In this document: piece by piece, positions 7,869 to 14,584 of the stretch | Numbering within the stretch: position 1 is the stretch's first letter | Layout of the letters: every line of letters starts with the position of its first letter | Assembly: GCA_964492245.1 (NCBI GenBank) | Contig: CAZBJJ010000027.1 | Span: 1-28,740 of the forward strand | Origin: CAZBJJ01 sp964492245 | Lineage (GTDB): Bacteria; Spirochaetota; Spirochaetia; Treponematales; Breznakiellaceae | Direction: 5' to 3' | DNA: 28,740 nt | Translations under genes and position numbers: made by a program | Notes under the pieces: generated by a model | Told to the model about the DNA's origin: nothing | The model's database searches: none | Seen by the model: the letters and a program-made list of their open reading frames with translations, nothing else

Positions 7869-8918
7869 CTATTTGTCTAATGGAGCAAGCTTCACACCAT
7901 TAATATAAACGGTAACACCAGCAGGAACATAGGCACATATATGTGCTATTAAAGCATTCCATAAATTGACTGTCCCCGCATAAACAAAGCTCACAAGTTC
8001 AGGTGTAACAGCATATGCATAAACACCAACAGCAGCAGTAGAAGCCATTACTGTAGAAAACTGAAGCGCGAAATCTCCGGTAATGATAAAATTTCCATTA
8101 TTGAATATTTTCACAACAGTACTCATAAATGTGGAGTTGGTGGCAGCCCAATACCCCAAATAGACACTCATTCCGGCAACAGCGACTCCTGCGGCGATCA
8201 AACCGGCGGCTTTCACCCATGGGGCAAACCATGGAGCGAATTTATAGGCAGTAAGTCCAGCTATAGCTGCAACTGACAAACATACGTAAGCACCAATATT
8301 TCCCCAATCAAAATCCCCAATTGCACGGGAAACAGATTCCCCGGTCAAGGGCATACTCAATCTGATATTTCGAATATTATCTTGATTTAGGCTCCTCACA
8401 GCTCCTGCAGAATCATTATCATCAGCAACAACGCTATTGACTGACGATTCAAAACTTGCAGCCATTTCAGGAGATACCTGCTCCATCTTGTCAAGAACTT
8501 CGCCAACAGTCTCTCCATTGGCGATCGCGTCAAAAATGGCCAAATATAAATAACCATCTTTTTCCTTGGAGTATAAAGCCAGAGATGTTTCCGGATCAGA
8601 AACAATATTCTGATATGCAATCAAAACATCAGAAGATACAAATACTTGGTCGGATTCGTTATTCTCAACAGCGCTTATTGAACGCGACGATGAAAAACCG
8701 GAATCAACAGGATAATCAGAAATCAATCCTGCATCATTCCACACTCGAACAGCTCCGGCAAAACCTTCAATTGTTTCGTTGTTGACACTTAAGAAATTGG
8801 CATTACATGAAACTATATTTCCCAACATAATGCAAGAAACAAGTCCTGCAATTAATCTTGAACCAATAAACGAATCACCTGTTCTGTGCCTGTTCTGTGC
8901 CTGTTCAAAATCCAACAT
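7869..8918 (-). CDS. Lipoprotein-like membrane protein with a repeat-containing start
   Basis: 349 aa from the ATG at 8918. The ATG at 8924 lies directly against the AGGAG site, whereas 8918 has a 6-nt spacer. After an unusually long polar start coming from an 11-bp tandem repeat, a hydrophobic stretch (RLIAGLVSCIMLGNIVSC) ends in a lipobox-like IVSC, so lipidation is plausible. Residues about 207-265 hold two hydrophobic segments around 'FAPWFAPW', and further hydrophobic stretches follow near 285-335, ending 'VTVYINGVKLAPLDK'. No known domain is recognised. It is the first gene of a two-gene unit and has a near-consensus promoter. Any gain or loss of one 11-bp unit would bring an early stop. 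Confidence 0.68.
   Translation of the reverse strand: MLDFEQAQNRHRTGDSFIGSRLIAGLVSCIMLGNIVSCNANFLSVNNETIEGFAGAVRVWNDAGLISDYPVDSGFSSSRSISAVENNESDQVFVSSDVLIAYQNIVSDPETSLALYSKEKDGYLYLAIFDAIANGETVGEVLDKMEQVSPEMAASFESSVNSVVADDNDSAGAVRSLNQDNIRNIRLSMPLTGESVSRAIGDFDWGNIGAYVCLSVAAIAGLTAYKFAPWFAPWVKAAGLIAAGVAVAGMSVYLGYWAATNSTFMSTVVKIFNNGNFIITGDFALQFSTVMASTAAVGVYAYAVTPELVSFVYAGTVNLWNALIAHICAYVPAGVTVYINGVKLAPLDK
8878..8906. repeat. 11-bp tandem repeat (2.6 copies) in the gene start
   Basis: The plus strand reads CCTGTTCTGTG twice (8878-8888 and 8889-8899) and then CCTGTTC. The unit length is not a multiple of three. On the coding strand, removing one unit leads directly to TGA and adding one leads to TAA about 13 codons later, so only the present number keeps the gene open. 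Confidence 0.9.
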
Positions 8919-8951
8919 ATACATCTCCTGATAATTAAAAGTATTGAAAAT

Positions 8952-8980
8952 ATGTTAAGTCCAGGGTCATTGCTTGTCAA
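8952..8980 (-). promoter_or_regulatory. Sigma70-type promoter of the lipoprotein-like gene
   Basis: The minus strand has a perfect -35 TTGACA (8980-8975), a 17-nt spacer and the -10 TAACAT (8957-8952, 4 of 6). The predicted start lies about 25-30 nt before the gene, leaving a short leader with a good AGGAG site. Confidence 0.75.
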
Positions 8981-9018
8981 GCATTATATACAATGTAAAT
9001 ATTCAATCTCTCCCCCCG

Positions 9019-9054
9019 AAAAAAGGGAGCCGCCACGCAGAGCCAGCCCCCTTT
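9019..9054 (-). terminator. Rho-independent terminator of the acetyltransferase gene
   Basis: On the minus strand AAAGGGGGCTG pairs with CGGCTCCCTTT (11 bp including G-T pairs) and is followed by a run of six T (A run 9019-9024 on the plus strand). It lies 18 nt past the stop of the GNAT gene and roughly marks the edge of the GC-rich segment. Confidence 0.8.
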
Positions 9055-9071
9055 CCCGGAACCCTTCTTCC

Positions 9072-10160
9072 TTAAAACCGCCGCTCGAAGGACCAGGTGA
9101 CCGGTTCAAAGTGCGAAAGCCAGAAGGCACGGGCCTCGGGGTTGTGGGTTTCGCAGTCCACCGAGACAAGGAGCTCCATATCATCCCCGCTACCGGACTC
9201 CGGGTTATCCCGGTGATGAGCGAGGCCGCTCGTTACGAGGAAGCGCAGAAGCCGTTCGCCCAGGTGACGGCCGCGGCAGGAGGGGTCGACCCAGAGGCCG
9301 CAGATGGCCAGGGTGTTCGGGCTGTGAACAAACCAGCTTACATCCATCTGCGGCGGGGCGGCCTTCATGAAACCCACTGCCCGCCCGTCGCACTCCGCGA
9401 CGACGGCAAGGTTTTCCGGCGACTCGAGCCACTCGCGCCACTCGACGACGGTCGACGGGCGGGTGTCCGGCATTAGTACCGGGGGAGCAGCAATGTGGGC
9501 AGCAAGAGACTGGTCAAGGCGGGCAAGGGCTTCGGCATCGGCAGGGCGGGCACGCCGGACAACGAGGCTCGGAGCATCACTATCAGCAGAGTCCTCTTGC
9601 CAGACGGGGAGCGACGCGAGGAGCTCATGCGCCGGTCGGGCGGCGTCAAGGACGGTGCGGCCCCAGGAAAGGAGCGAGAACTCCTCAAGGAGGGCCGGTT
9701 CACGTGCGGGGATGCCGATGGCGTGGATGGACAGGCCCTCTTCGCGAAGGTCAGCCAAGAGGCGGCGCACCAGGGGGCTTAGCAAGCGCGAGACACGCCG
9801 TGCTTCCCTGCGATTATTGGCTTGGCTGGCAATACCGGGGCCGGCTGCAGCTTTGCCGCCCTGCCCATTGCCTACCGAACGCAGCCCCCAACTCCAGTCG
9901 GGGCTCAGGGCGGCGCGCCCCAGGTTGCGGTACTCGTCGAGGGGGAACCAGGCCAGGAAGGCTTCAAGCGGGCCATCAGCCTCTTGAACGAGGCCGTATA
10001 CGCGCCCCTGTTCGGCCATCCAGCCAATGCGGCCGATAAAGTCCTCCTTCCGGTGAGCCGGAAGCCAGGGGTACGCTTCGCGCAAACGCGCATGGGTCGA
10101 AAAAGCAATATCTGCCGCCTGTGCAATGCCGGCGGCGTCCTGTATGAGAATGGTATTCAC
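9072..10160 (-). CDS. GNAT family N-acetyltransferase, two-domain
   Basis: 362 aa from the GTG at 10160. An AGGAG (10171-10167) lies 6 nt before it, whereas a TTG at 10166 would touch the site. The C-terminal half (about 200-362) is a GNAT domain: 'VVRRARPADAEAL' start, central strand 'AVVAECDGRAVGFM', acetyl-CoA motif A 'LWVDPSCRGRHLGERLL' (about 289-305; the R/QxxGxG/A pattern reads RGRHLG) and motif B 'HNPEARAFWLSHFEPV'. The N-terminal half looks like a degenerate second GNAT fold. The acceptor is unknown. The strongly GC-biased codons differ from both flanks, so it was probably acquired with the neighbouring IS21 segment. A terminator follows. Confidence 0.85.
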   Translation of the reverse strand: MNTILIQDAAGIAQAADIAFSTHARLREAYPWLPAHRKEDFIGRIGWMAEQGRVYGLVQEADGPLEAFLAWFPLDEYRNLGRAALSPDWSWGLRSVGNGQGGKAAAGPGIASQANNRREARRVSRLLSPLVRRLLADLREEGLSIHAIGIPAREPALLEEFSLLSWGRTVLDAARPAHELLASLPVWQEDSADSDAPSLVVRRARPADAEALARLDQSLAAHIAAPPVLMPDTRPSTVVEWREWLESPENLAVVAECDGRAVGFMKAAPPQMDVSWFVHSPNTLAICGLWVDPSCRGRHLGERLLRFLVTSGLAHHRDNPESGSGDDMELLVSVDCETHNPEARAFWLSHFEPVTWSFERRF

Positions 10161-10314
10161 GGTCAACTCCTGTGTGACCGTTCCTTATGAAAAGAGAATG
10201 GTATGGCTGATATTTGGCAGACGGGGCTGTGTTCGACAGTCGGGAACGGTCAGGCGACCGGCGCGTGTGCCCCGCGGCCTTCAAAAATGAATACACTGTG
10301 CATGTCGCCCTCCT

Positions 10315-10373
10315 TGTCAGCACCGGTGATAAAGTTCCGGAAAACACCGGTTTCCAGGTTCCGCTTTTGACAT
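10315..10373 (+). repeat. IS21 left terminal inverted repeat
   Basis: It begins TGTCAGCACCGG and has CACCGGT at 10321 and 10345 and GTTCCG at 10334 and 10358. It aligns over nearly its full length with the reverse complement of the right end. Confidence 0.85.
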
Positions 10374-10437
10374 AAGACGGGCGGTCCCTCTAAGGTTGGT
10401 TTTGTAAGAAATCACCCGAAGAAAGGAGCCGCCCGCC

Positions 10438-11709
10438 ATGTGTCAAAAGGAGTGTCGGATGCACCTTGCACGCATCCTGGCCCAAGATGGCCACAAACAG
10501 ATCGAGATCGCCCAGCGACTGGGAGTCAGCGATCGAATGGTCCGCAAGTATCTCAAGCCGGACTACCAACTCAAGGCCCGCAGGGCCCGCCCCGGCAAGC
10601 TGGATCGGTTCAAACCGATTATTGACAGCATACTCGAAGAGAACCCCCATTACAACATTGTGGTACTGGCAGAGCGACTACAAAAGCAGGGGTACCAGGG
10701 CGGGATGAGCATCCTGCGCGATTATGCTGCTTCAGTTCGATCTGCCTGTATTACCAAGGCCGTGTACCGCTTCGAGAGTGAGCCGGGAAGACAAGCGCAG
10801 GTCGACTGGAAAGAGTGCGGACTGTGGCCCATCGATGACACAGAGCGGAAGGTATACGCTTTTGTCATGTTGTTGGGATACAGTCGCCGGCCCTTTGTCC
10901 TGTTCACTACCGCCATGACCTCGCCGGTACTGCTGGCGGCCCACAGCAAGGCCTTCGCGCACTTCCAGGGCGTTCCCGCAGAGATACTCTATGACAACAT
11001 GAAGACCGCGTGGGTCGCCGAGACCGGGGGCTGGAAGGTCAATCAGAAGCTCCTTGAGTATGCGGGGCAGATTGGGTTCAAGCCACTACGCTGTCAGGTG
11101 CGGCGACCCCAGACCAAGGGGAAGGTCGAGCGCTTTATTGGGTACTTGGGTAACCACTTCCTGCCCAAGGCGCGCGAGGCGGGGCTTGCAAGTATCGATG
11201 AACTCAATACGGCCGTGTTGGAATGGCTGGCCACGGTTGATCACGAAGAGTTACGCGAGTTCTGCCAGACGAGAAGCGAGCGCTTTGAGGCAGAGCGTGC
11301 CGCTCTCAAACCCTGGATCGAAGAGGCGGCGCCCGATATCCGGTCCAGCCATGACCTGTCGGTCTCGCGGGAAGGGACTATCAGCTTCGAGACCAATCGC
11401 TATAGCGTCCCGGCCGACTTGATCGGCAAGATGGTCTGCCTTCGCCAAGACCCGCTTGCAAGAACTGCGACCATTTACCATGACAGCAAGGGGTTATACC
11501 CCCTCACCCTTCTTCCTTCCGGAAGCCGCGGGCGGCTGATTCGGCCGCAAGACGCCAAGAGCTTGAGGGATCGCTGGGAACGGGAGAACCGGCGATCGCT
11601 CTCTCAAGATGGTGTAAAGCCGGAGCGTGCCGGGGAGACCAAGCCCGAAAGTGCCGCGGTTGAAACGCGCCACCCTGCATGCTTCGACCGACTGCTGGAG
11701 GGCGCATGA
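10438..11709 (+). CDS. istA: IS21-family transposase IstA
   Basis: 423 aa, a normal IS21 IstA length. The N-terminal helix-turn-helix (about 8-40, 'ARILAQDGHKQIEIAQRLGV') is followed by a DDE integrase core with Asp123 (QVDWKE), Asp186 (LYDNMK) and Glu231 (KGKVER). The C-terminal part (about 310-380) is the beta-barrel seen in Mu/IS21 transposases. AAAGGAG stands 9 nt before the ATG. The gene looks full length with all three catalytic residues. Its TGA overlaps the istB ATG (ATGA), so translation is coupled. It cuts and joins the IS ends but needs the ATPase helper IstB, which is damaged here. Confidence 0.95.
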   Translation: MCQKECRMHLARILAQDGHKQIEIAQRLGVSDRMVRKYLKPDYQLKARRARPGKLDRFKPIIDSILEENPHYNIVVLAERLQKQGYQGGMSILRDYAASVRSACITKAVYRFESEPGRQAQVDWKECGLWPIDDTERKVYAFVMLLGYSRRPFVLFTTAMTSPVLLAAHSKAFAHFQGVPAEILYDNMKTAWVAETGGWKVNQKLLEYAGQIGFKPLRCQVRRPQTKGKVERFIGYLGNHFLPKAREAGLASIDELNTAVLEWLATVDHEELREFCQTRSERFEAERAALKPWIEEAAPDIRSSHDLSVSREGTISFETNRYSVPADLIGKMVCLRQDPLARTATIYHDSKGLYPLTLLPSGSRGRLIRPQDAKSLRDRWERENRRSLSQDGVKPERAGETKPESAAVETRHPACFDRLLEGA

Positions 11710-12302
11710 ATACCCAACTGCTTGGCCTGCATGCACGCATGGATGACTTGGGCCTGGGCTTCATGGCCGCCGGCTTGGAAAGCTTCCTAGAATCCCAAGC
11801 CCGGTCTGAACAGTCCTTGGTTCAGACCTTGAACGACCTTCTGGACTTGGAGTTGAGTCCCCGCAGGGAGCGGGCCGCCAAGAGCCGCCTCATGGTCGCC
11901 TTGGCCCACAAGGCCTGCCTCACCGGCTACACGGCCTGGTACACAAGCTGTTCCGACCTCATGGAGAACCTCTCCCGCGCCCGCGAGGCCGGCCGCCTTA
12001 AACGCAAGCTCGTGTGGCTGCGGAAGCCCCACGTCCTGGTGATCGACGAAGTGGGGTATGAGAGCCTCAACCGCGAGCAGGCGAACCTCTTTTTCCAGGT
12101 GGTAAATGCCCGCTACGAGAATGGACCCATTCTGATAACGACCAACAAGTCGTTCGGATCCTGGTCTGAGATGATGGCCGATGAGGCGATAGCCACCGCC
12201 ACCCTCGACCGCTTGCTTCACCACGCCCACATCTTGAGTTTGAAGGGCGACTCCTATCGCATGAAGGATCGCCTGAAAACCGGGGTCGTTGACCCCGACT
12301 AA
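11706..12302 (+). pseudogene. istB: IstB transposition helper lacking its Walker A region
   Basis: 198 aa from the ATG at 11706, which overlaps the istA stop. IstB proteins are normally about 245-260 aa. The N-terminal domain (1-58) and the later AAA+ parts are present: Walker B VLVIDEVGY (110-118), sensor-like 'LITTNKSF' (143-150) and 'TLDRLLHHAHI' (167-176). Around residues 58-65 the sequence passes directly from 'RERAAKSRL' to 'MVALAHKAC'. In relatives about 45-55 residues lie between these, including the 'GxxGxGKTHL' P-loop. The frame is kept. Without the P-loop the protein should not bind ATP, so this copy is probably defective unless helped in trans. The short form is clear; inactivity is inference. 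Confidence 0.85.
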
Positions 12303-12304
12303 TT

Positions 12305-12363
12305 ACCTAAAAAGCGGAACTTGGCTACCGGTGAAAAGCGGAACTACTAAACCGGTGTTGACA
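12305..12363 (-). repeat. IS21 right terminal inverted repeat
   Basis: Read on the minus strand it begins TGTCAACACCGGT. On the plus strand GCGGAAC occurs at 12314 and 12338 and ACCGGTG at 12327 and 12351, mirroring the left end. It starts 3 nt after the istB stop codon. Confidence 0.85.
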
Positions 12364-12395
12364 CTTCATAATTTACTTGATGTTCAATCGATGTT

Positions 12396-12491
12396 ATGGC
12401 GAATGAAACAGCTACATTATTGCCAATAATACAGAGAATCCTCGTTGATTTAGGCGAAAAAATACGCCTTGCGCATTTAAGGAGAACCTAG
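12396..12491 (+). pseudogene. Truncated N-terminus of an XRE/HipB-like regulator
   Basis: An ATG at 12396 opens 31 codons ending at TAG. The last 20 residues, 'IIQRILVDLGEKIRLAHLRR', match the usual entry into XRE-type helix-turn-helix regulators ('..LGENIRLARLRRKLS..'). The helix-turn-helix itself never follows, because the frame runs into the stop carried by the palindromic element that starts here (CCTAGT at 12487). The IS21 end lies only 32 bp upstream, so promoter and coding region are both disrupted. It is a remnant, not a functional gene. The family call rests on this short match. Confidence 0.55.
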
Positions 12492-12551
12492 TTTACCGAA
12501 GCCTGCACCTAGCCCTAAAAAAGCTAAAAGTGCAAGCTTTGGTGTACTAGG
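12487..12551. repeat. 65-bp palindromic mini-element
   Basis: The left arm CCTAGTTTACCGAAGCCTGCAC (12487-12508) and the reverse complement of the right arm (12530-12551, CCTAGTACACCAAAGCTTGCAC) agree at 18 of 22 positions around a 21-nt loop. The arm motif AGTTTACCGAAGC.T.CACCTAG recurs at 25516-25538 with 2 differences in 23 bases. The element cuts off an XRE-like reading frame on one side and lies 2 nt from the stop of the lipoprotein gene on the other. Confidence 0.75.
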
Positions 12552-12553
12552 AA

Positions 12554-13198
12554 TTATTTGATAAGGCGGATATTGTCGGCCAGCATTTTAGTCGGACCCT
12601 CCGACAGGGTAACCGTAAACATAGCCCGCTTCATTTCATCCATACCGGGAATAGCATCGATTTCCATATTGGACCCATCGAGCAGATCCTTGGTAAGATC
12701 GAAAACAACCGTGTAGACACCAGGGGGAATTGTTTCGTTGGCAGTTTGGCTCCAAAGCCAGCCATCGGTGGTCTGTGCGCAGAACTGCACGTCGAAGGAG
12801 GCATCGCCTATGTTGTTGATATCGACAACAACAGCCTTTACGCCAGTCCAATCGGTTTCCAGCAATTGATCGCTAAAAAAAGTCGCCTGGTTGGAAGGGG
12901 GACCCAAGTTTACATCCCACTCCCAGACTGCAGCACTACTGCCTTCGCTCTTCCATTCTTCGGTAATGTCGGCATCCAAGGACCAGTTGTGGGCTCCCCA
13001 CTGATCCCAACTGTCGCCAACGGCAGACCAAAAGTTGCCATCTTCGAAGTTGTCCAGCAGAATTACCTCGCCATCGGGAACTGTCCACGAGGCCGCAACC
13101 TCTGCACCAGCTGCCGATTTTGTTTCGGGAGAGCTGGTACAGCCCGCAATGCCCATTGCTAAAGCAAGCGCTAAAGCAAAAACAAGTATCTTTTTCAT
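12554..13198 (-). CDS. Lipoprotein with carbohydrate-binding-like domain
   Basis: 214 aa from the ATG at 13198; GGAGGAAAGG lies directly before it, so the upstream in-frame ATG at 13210 is part of the ribosome site. The signal peptide ends in a perfect lipobox (MGIAGC, Cys20). The mature part runs 'VILLDNFEDGNFWSAVGDSWDQWGAHNWSL', then Trp-rich strands and ends '..KMLADNIRLIK'. This is the pattern of beta-sandwich carbohydrate-binding modules, as in the CBM4/9/11-like spirochaetal lipoproteins. A surface or periplasmic glycan-binding role is inferred. A good promoter precedes it. Confidence 0.75.
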   Translation of the reverse strand: MKKILVFALALALAMGIAGCTSSPETKSAAGAEVAASWTVPDGEVILLDNFEDGNFWSAVGDSWDQWGAHNWSLDADITEEWKSEGSSAAVWEWDVNLGPPSNQATFFSDQLLETDWTGVKAVVVDINNIGDASFDVQFCAQTTDGWLWSQTANETIPPGVYTVVFDLTKDLLDGSNMEIDAIPGMDEMKRAMFTVTLSEGPTKMLADNIRLIK

Positions 13199-13225
13199 CC
13201 TTTCCTCCATAGAGTAGTTTCCCCT

Positions 13226-13253
13226 ATTTTAACACTCAATAATGAAAAGTCAA
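13226..13253 (-). promoter_or_regulatory. Sigma70-type promoter of the CBM-like lipoprotein
   Basis: On the minus strand: TTGACT (13253-13248, 5 of 6), a 16-nt spacer and TAAAAT (13231-13226, 5 of 6), about 28 nt before the start codon. Confidence 0.72.
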
Positions 13254-13280
13254 GAAAAAAAGGAAAACGGTTTCCCTGGT

Positions 13281-13469
13281 CTATCGCAGGGGGAAATAAT
13301 GATCGCAGGTAAACTCACCCTTTACGTTTTTTTGAAGGACCAGGCACCGGCCCTCCCGCTTTACATCCACTTTAAAAATCTTTTTTTCTGGATAATAGCT
13401 GCGAACGCCCTCCCATTGAATGCAGGCATAGCATTTACCCGATTCTGCTGGTTTAAAATCTTGAGACAT
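13281..13469 (-). CDS. Small four-cysteine protein, function unknown
   Basis: 62 aa with a strong AAGGAGGG site before the ATG at 13469. Four Cys are arranged as C-x2-C near residue 13 (KCYACIQWEG) and two singles near 42 and 55 (EGRCLVL, FTCDHYFPLR). A small zinc-binding or iron-sulphur protein is possible. It has no signal peptide and is highly charged (KKIFKVDVKREG). It lies 78 bp after argC on the same strand and may be co-transcribed. I do not recognise a named family. The coding status is supported by the ribosome site and by its filling a gap without any competing frame. Confidence 0.65.
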   Translation of the reverse strand: MSQDFKPAESGKCYACIQWEGVRSYYPEKKIFKVDVKREGRCLVLQKNVKGEFTCDHYFPLR

Positions 13470-13547
13470 ACACCCTCCTTAATGAGTTTGCTATAAACTC
13501 TTTTCGTGATCTTCTATATTAATATTCGGCAGTTCTCTCGATAGCTC

Positions 13548-14504
13548 TTAGACAATGTTTAGGCCCCTATCTTCGGCAAGGCCCAGTTTAATGTTCATAC
13601 ATTGTACTGCAGCCCCTGATGCCCCCTTGCCCAAATTGTCCAAGCGGGAAACTAAAAGGGCCTGCTGTGCGTGCCCAAAGACAAAAATTTCCAGTTTATT
13701 GGTATTGTTGCAGGCCATTGCCTGGAGGTAGTCATTTTCCAAGCCCGCCTCGCCCCCAAAATCCTGGACCGAGACAAATTCCTGGCCCGCATAGTGCCTT
13801 GCCAAAAAGGCCTGAATATCCTGGGCATGGCCCACCTTGTGCAGTTCATGCAGTTGTAGTGGCATGCCCACAAGCATGCCCTTATAAATATTTGCCAGAA
13901 TTGGCGTAAATACCGGCTCGCGGTCCAGGCCACAGTGGTAGCGCACCTCGGGTAGGTGTTTGTGATTCAGGCCCAGGGCGTACATTCGCGGCGAATTGAG
14001 GCTGGGATTCTCCTTTTCTTCTTGCTCGTACCAAGAAATAAGCTTTTTCCCGCCCCCGGAATAGCCGGTAAGGGAAAAAAAGCTGAGGGGATAGCTGGCC
14101 GGTACAATGCCTGCTTTAACTAGGGGGGCAATTGCACAGACAAAACCACTGGCATGGCAGCCAGGCACCGAAATACGGCGGCTGTTTTTAATGGCCTCTC
14201 GCTGACCAGCATGCAGTTCGGGAATACCATAGACCCAGTCTGGGTCGGTGCGGTGGGCGGTAGAGGCATCAATTAAACAGCTATGTGAATTTTCTACGAG
14301 GCTGGCAGATTCCCGGGCTGCCACATCGGGCAGGCATAAAAAAGTTATATCCGAGCTATTTATTAAACGTTTGCGCTCTTGGACATCCTTGCGCAGGGCG
14401 CTATCAATTTGGATAATTTCCAATTCGCTACGCCCGGCCAAGCGCTCATAAATTTCAAGGCCAGTTGTGCCCTCTTGACCATCAATAAAAATCTTAAATT
14501 TCAT
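13548..14504 (-). CDS. argC: N-acetyl-gamma-glutamyl-phosphate reductase, type 2
   Basis: 318 aa from the ATG at 14504; the reading frame extends further upstream but only this start gives the standard 'MKFKIFIDGQEGTTGLEIYERL' opening. The enzyme reduces N-acetylglutamyl phosphate to the semialdehyde with NADPH, the third step of arginine synthesis in the cytoplasm. The nucleotide-binding 'GQEGTTG' (9-15) and the catalytic Cys in 'VPGCHASGF' (Cys116) are present, and 'GYSGGGKKL' follows. The length fits the short type 2 ArgC rather than the ~345-aa type 1. The other arg genes are not here. It is divergent from trkA, with 80 bp between. Confidence 0.93.
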   Translation of the reverse strand: MKFKIFIDGQEGTTGLEIYERLAGRSELEIIQIDSALRKDVQERKRLINSSDITFLCLPDVAARESASLVENSHSCLIDASTAHRTDPDWVYGIPELHAGQREAIKNSRRISVPGCHASGFVCAIAPLVKAGIVPASYPLSFFSLTGYSGGGKKLISWYEQEEKENPSLNSPRMYALGLNHKHLPEVRYHCGLDREPVFTPILANIYKGMLVGMPLQLHELHKVGHAQDIQAFLARHYAGQEFVSVQDFGGEAGLENDYLQAMACNNTNKLEIFVFGHAQQALLVSRLDNLGKGASGAAVQCMNIKLGLAEDRGLNIV

Positions 14505-14584
14505 AGCCCTAGAATAGCGGGAAAGGCTTTGTCGTGTATAGCCAATAACTTGAGTAGGCCCCTTAAAGAGCATATAGTTGGCAT

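Larger units (their letters stand above)
10315..12363 (+). mobile_element. IS21-family insertion sequence with both inverted repeats
   Basis: The ends are inverted repeats starting TGTCARCACCGGT: left 10315-10373 and right 12363-12305. Each has the internal pattern CACCGGT then GTTCCG(C), present twice, as expected for the multiple transposase sites of IS21 ends. Inside are istA and istB in the usual ATGA overlap. At 2049 bp the element is a little short because istB has lost an internal piece. The flanking bases (...CTCCT on the left, CTTCA... on the right) do not form the expected 4-8 bp target duplication. Confidence 0.92.

Noticed and set aside
9367..9987. Long plus-strand ORF of 206 aa opposite the acetyltransferase gene
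   Set aside because: It is Arg/Ser-rich with no domain or ribosome site. The minus-strand frame carries clear GNAT motifs, so this is a shadow caused by high GC.
10304..10314. IS21 target-site duplication
   Set aside because: Bases left of 10315 and right of 12363 were compared for lengths of 4-8 and none match.
12301..12553. attC-like or integron site suggested by the palindrome between genes
   Set aside because: The core sites of attC are absent, there is no integrase, and the same arm recurs at 25516 between unrelated backbone genes.
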